From Lobosporangium transversale (taxonomy: Eukaryota; Mortierellomycota; Mortierellomycetes; Mortierellales; Mortierellaceae): a DNA stretch of 64,000 nt. The stretch lies in contig NW_019028979.1 of NCBI RefSeq assembly GCF_002105155.1, positions 1,054,001-1,118,000 on the forward strand, given 5' to 3'. Numbering within the stretch: the first letter of the stretch is position 1; every line of letters starts with the position of its first letter. This document shows, piece by piece, positions 60,492 through 64,000 of this stretch. Made by a program: the position numbers and the translations under genes. Below the pieces are notes generated by a model. The model worked only from the letters and a program-made list of their open reading frames with translations. It searched no databases and was not told the DNA's origin.

Positions 60492-60565
60492 GCTCTTGTG
60501 GCGCAATTGGTTAGCGCGTCTGACTGTTAATCAGGAGGTTGGTGGTTCAAGCCCACCCAGGAGCG
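60492..60565 (+). tRNA. tRNA-Asn (anticodon GTT)
   Basis: A 74-nt cloverleaf without intron. The acceptor stem GCTCTTG pairs with CAGGAGC (one T-G wobble). The D arm is GCGC/GCGC with loop AATTGGTTA. The anticodon stem TCTGA/TCAGG has loop CTGTTAA, giving anticodon GTT. The T arm is GGTGG/CCACC with loop TTCAAGC. The discriminator is G. A TTTT Pol III terminator follows at about 60571. The RNase H retroelement lies just upstream in the opposite orientation. Confidence 0.95.
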
Positions 60566-60623
60566 ATATCTTTTGGGAAAAGGCGACTCAAAGTGTTTTT
60601 TTGGGATGAAGTTATTTGAACTG

Positions 60624-60660
60624 CCCGTACACACCTTATTTACACGGGTCTTTATTTCAT
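60624..60660. repeat. Inverted-repeat arm, left
   Basis: Bases 60624-60644 are an exact reverse complement of 62308-62328. The adjoining 15 bases (60645-60659) match, inverted, the stretch starting at 62261. Possible terminal inverted repeat of a roughly 1.7 kb AT-rich segment. Confidence 0.75.
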
Positions 60661-62260
60661 CTACAAACAGCAACATGTATCCTACAGATTACATGATTCT
60701 AGCTTTTTATTTCGAAGGAGATAAGCGAAGGTGAGTCTAGAGTAGAGGGGAGTCTGGGATTATTACTGTTGGAACTTGCAGCGCCGTGAGAGCTGCGATA
60801 CTCATCGCGCTCTGTCGCAATATTATGATAGGTAAAAAACACTAATGCGCTAAAAAGATTAGCAGTAGAAATTAGTGGCAATAACGCGCCACACAAAGAC
60901 GCGATAAATCTTTGATATGAAGTTTTTAGAACGAACCTTTATCATCTTATAGATAGATACGTAGTTACCTGGTACAAGTCCCTCTACCAGAAAATGAATA
61001 AATGCCCCATGGGTGTGGTATATGGATCCATATCTTATTCTCACTTACTTTTCTACTGCTTATTATCTATCTACAAAATACTTTTCACGCTCTATTTCGC
61101 TCTACAGTCACCCGAAAGAAAGTCTGGTCAAAGTGGGTTATTTTTATTTTTTTATTATTATTTTTTATTTTGAATCTCTAACAAACAGCTCATTTGTGAC
61201 ATATAAAAATACTTCACCAACCAAGATGGAAATTTACACTTTTGTTAATGAGGCCAATGTGGATAATCACTGAGGTCTTTGGGCAGCACATGCTGAGGGA
61301 AAACGGGAAGAAATAGGATTGAAGACAGCACTTCTCTTCATAACCATTTCAGAATTTTATTTTTTCAACCAAACTTTCTTTCAGGTGATTGTACAATATG
61401 AAGCTAGTCCCTAGCTGTAGAGCATCTACATGTGCTGCTGAGTATGCAGTACTGCGTGCTAAAGACGACCCAAGGCAAGTTCTGGCTATTTTATTGGTGA
61501 AAAATCAACCCTGATTGAGTATGATAATAAACTTGGAATGTAATGAGACAAAAATAAGGAACAGAAAAGAGTAATTATGTCTCTTTTCTATCACTATTAG
61601 TTACGGCTATGCTATTAAAGTATTTTAGCTATTTAGATATAGGGATATAGGCTTTGAGTGCGAACTGTCACCAACTATCAAAAGATAAGTAATCTCTCGG
61701 GTTACAAACGAGTGAGAGGATAGACATTCCACAAAATAAACTGAGGTCTACCCATTGTATTTTCGTGAATTTGATAAATAATATTTAGTGCCGAGGGCGC
61801 TTGAGCTCTTAATAAAGAAGGACAGATATAAGGACATATAAGAAAGAGAAAAGAAAGAGAGTAGTAACACGGCACGCTATGCATCGTAGCAGTGAATATG
61901 ATTGTTTGTATATCTACCGAAATAAACTACACGTTAATTACTGAACTCATCGTTGTGTGCTTAATAGTGACGGAAATACTAGAGATGTATGCACGCGCTA
62001 AATGAAAGAAAGCATCGGGGAATCTATAACAACACGGCCAACAAAAGTGCAAAGTAGAGCGGCATAGTATATTTCAATTATAGATAAATCATTTGTAATT
62101 CTGTATTTAGTCCCAGAGTCGCATAAAGAATATCAACATCTACTCGGAGCTACGTACGACCTTGATAGGATAAATATTCTGGTCAGTATTTGATGCTTGG
62201 GTATCGGCTCTGGATCTAAGCTCGTATCGTGGAAGGCTTCCCGGTAGTGGTATTTAAGAC

Positions 62261-62328
62261 TGAAATAAAGACCCCGTACAAATAAAAAAAAAAGACCTGG
62301 GGAGCAGTGTAAATAAGGTGTGTACGGG
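62261..62328. repeat. Inverted-repeat arm, right (interrupted)
   Basis: Contains both halves of the left arm in inverted orientation (62261-62275 and 62308-62328), separated by about 30 bp including an A run. A third, looser relative (TTATTTGCACGGGGGTTATT) occurs near 62631. Confidence 0.65.
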
Positions 62329-62364
62329 CCGTGCAAATAGATTTTTTAAGTATTTGTACGGCCC
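62326..62364. repeat. Imperfect palindrome
   Basis: GGGCCGTGCAAATA (62326-62339) pairs with TATTTGTACGGCCC (62351-62364) around an 11-nt T/A-rich loop, one mismatch. It is a possible hairpin next to the right inverted-repeat arm. Confidence 0.75.
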
Positions 62365-64000
62365 CCATGTAAATATCTTTTTCCTTTTTTTTTTTTTTTT
62401 TTTGGGTCACAGTATTCATATACAATACGACGCACCAAACAGGAAGATCCTATATCGACAGATGCCATCTGAAACTTTGAGATGGTTTAATGATCTCAAG
62501 GAATGGATTAATCTAATTGGGGCCCCATATTAAATACACCATTATTTGACAGCCTATTTTTTGGGCAGCCACTTAACTTCACACGCTTGGGTAGCAGCTG
62601 GGTTGTCAGATAATGAGGTTATTTGCACGGGGGTTATTATTTCAGTCTTTCAATTAAACCCCGTCTTTAATTGGTGGGCTTCCTCTAAATAAAAATGTCA
62701 ATAGACAGGAAGCATTAAGATCGCATAAATATGTTGATGCGCCTCTAACCGTTACTGTCACTGGTGTAGCTGAATGTCGCGATCAAAAAGCTTGGTAGAT
62801 CTTTTTTGTTGGATGTCAACAAGTTCAACAGGAGCTCCTGTGCTTCTCATCGGCACAGAATTGTCCTCAGTAACCGAAATACGAGGGTTTTTACAGACAA
62901 AACTAGAAGTGAGGCCAAATAACGCTAGGTAGGTTGCCAAGCAAATCATGAGGGTGTTCCGTATTGTGACAGGATGACAGTCAATTATTGGACACTGCTT
63001 TATTTGCGACTCCAGAAATGGGGCAACCCATTTATAAAGCTAGTATCTTATCAATAATCAAAGCTCAGGAAAAACGCATTTTTGGATGGGTATCCCGTTG
63101 TTACCCTTTAATGAGGTATTCGTTAATTGGGGAAATGATATTCGCCCATGTGAAAAAGCTACTACTTGCCAAAAAAAAGACTTTAAATCTGTCTAGCTCT
63201 GTATGAATTGATCAAAATTGCTAAAACCACTTTCTATCTTTTGCAATATTCTCTTGGGAGTGAGCGTATTATCAGACATATATATATATATACGAGAGGC
63301 CTCTTTAAGCATATATCAGTTAGCCAGATGCAACAGAGAGAGTAGCTTCTTTAATCCGATGCTCAAAGATATAGACTAGGGATAGAACCAATACTAAATA
63401 AAAAGAGCAAGTGGATTGGTATAGCATCAGTAGCACAGACCTTTTAATGGTTCTCAAATCTAATCGAGCATGATATGGGCGTTACAAGTTTTCCTTTTCC
63501 AAGCAGGGGAAATTCCTACTGTGCAACCATATTGAGTTCGAACTGACTTACAAAATGAACTGTACTCATCGCCTACCTCCGATGGCAGTAGTAAATCATC
63601 CAGTTATTGCCTCCGGGGCACAAGCTACACAACCGTAAGCTCTGTCATCGATTTTTTCTAGACAATCGTAATGAGTCTGGGAAATATCTTTAAGCCATAG
63701 ACATCAGAACAGTACTCTCTGTAACTGACATGTTCCACACCAATTAGCTATCGAGACAGCACCACAGGAAACCGAACGTCCCTGACTTTGGATTATCCAA
63801 GAAAAAGGAAAGCGAGGATCCATAAGAGAAAAACCAGTGCTTGATGGGCCTATTGAAGGCCTCTATCCAACCTAGTAGCTAGCTTAGTGATAAGCTCAAA
63901 AATATTATCCTAGGCTCTATCAAACGCCATTACTAAAGAGTTAATCTGCTTTGCACTACTTCCTACCAGCCTTGCACTATCGCCAGTAAAGCTACCGCCA

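Larger units (their letters stand above)
60661..64000. other. AT-rich gene-poor region with repeats and a protein-like relic at the right edge
   Basis: No intact gene. ORFs are short. An AT microsatellite lies at about 63279-63293. On the minus strand from 64000 to about 63840 one frame reads like protein (GDSARLVGSSAKQINSLVMA, FELITKLATRLDRGLQ, AHQALVFLLW) but is cut by TAG and TAA codons; further pieces continue to about 63430. The family is not recognised, and it may be an eroded mobile-element gene. Confidence 0.35.

Overview
This is a nuclear genome fragment from a filamentous fungus. The genes are split by short GT-AG introns and include a Zn2Cys6 transcription factor, a fungal CSL (CBF12-type) factor, an SLM1-like BAR/PH protein, an exocyst Sec10 and an F-box/LRR family. 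AT-rich intergenic DNA with long A/T homopolymers, expanded F-box/LRR genes, and RNase H-bearing retroelements suggest an early-diverging lineage, probably Mucoromycota and perhaps Mortierellomycotina. The lineage is inferred from gene content and style only.

Left part (1-12.3 kb): the 5' end of a CSC1/OSCA-type channel gene runs off the left edge. It is followed by an F-box/LRR-type ORF (3.3-4.4 kb) and, beside it, a decayed relative (5.2-6.0 kb). A compact divergent pair follows: TIM13 (minus strand) and SEC10 (plus strand, 14 exons), sharing about 290 bp of promoter that holds a CACGTG box.

Middle (12.3-33 kb): a 4.4 kb gene-poor stretch, an amino acid/auxin permease-type transporter, an F-box/LRR gene with a very acidic C-terminal tail, RVB1 (AAA+ ATPase), another 4 kb gene-poor stretch, then a large CSL transcription factor with long Q-rich insertions.

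Accessory zone (33-46 kb): an intact Zn2Cys6 regulator (36.8-40.9 kb) sits between wreckage of detoxification-type genes. These are a broken glutathione S-transferase (34.1-35.2 kb) and two broken ABCB-type transporter fragments (35.5-36.2 and 43.9-44.9 kb).

Right part (46-64 kb): the most unusual locus is at 46.2-50.8 kb. It encodes a receptor-like protein with a signal peptide, a propeller-like ectodomain, a Ser/Gly/Asp/Asn-rich stalk, one membrane helix and a cytoplasmic protein-kinase fold that has lost its catalytic residues. As read here its ectodomain carries two frameshifts. Next come an SLM1-like gene and an SVOP/sugar-transporter-type MFS gene containing 12-, 18- and 7-nt microexons. 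Beyond it lie serial insertions of one poly(A)-tailed RNase H retroelement ending close to a tRNA-Asn(GTT). The last 3.4 kb is AT-rich, with inverted repeats and an eroded protein-like stretch, and holds no convincing gene.

Exon boundaries were assigned by eye from splice signals, reading phase and recalled family sequence; no search was run.
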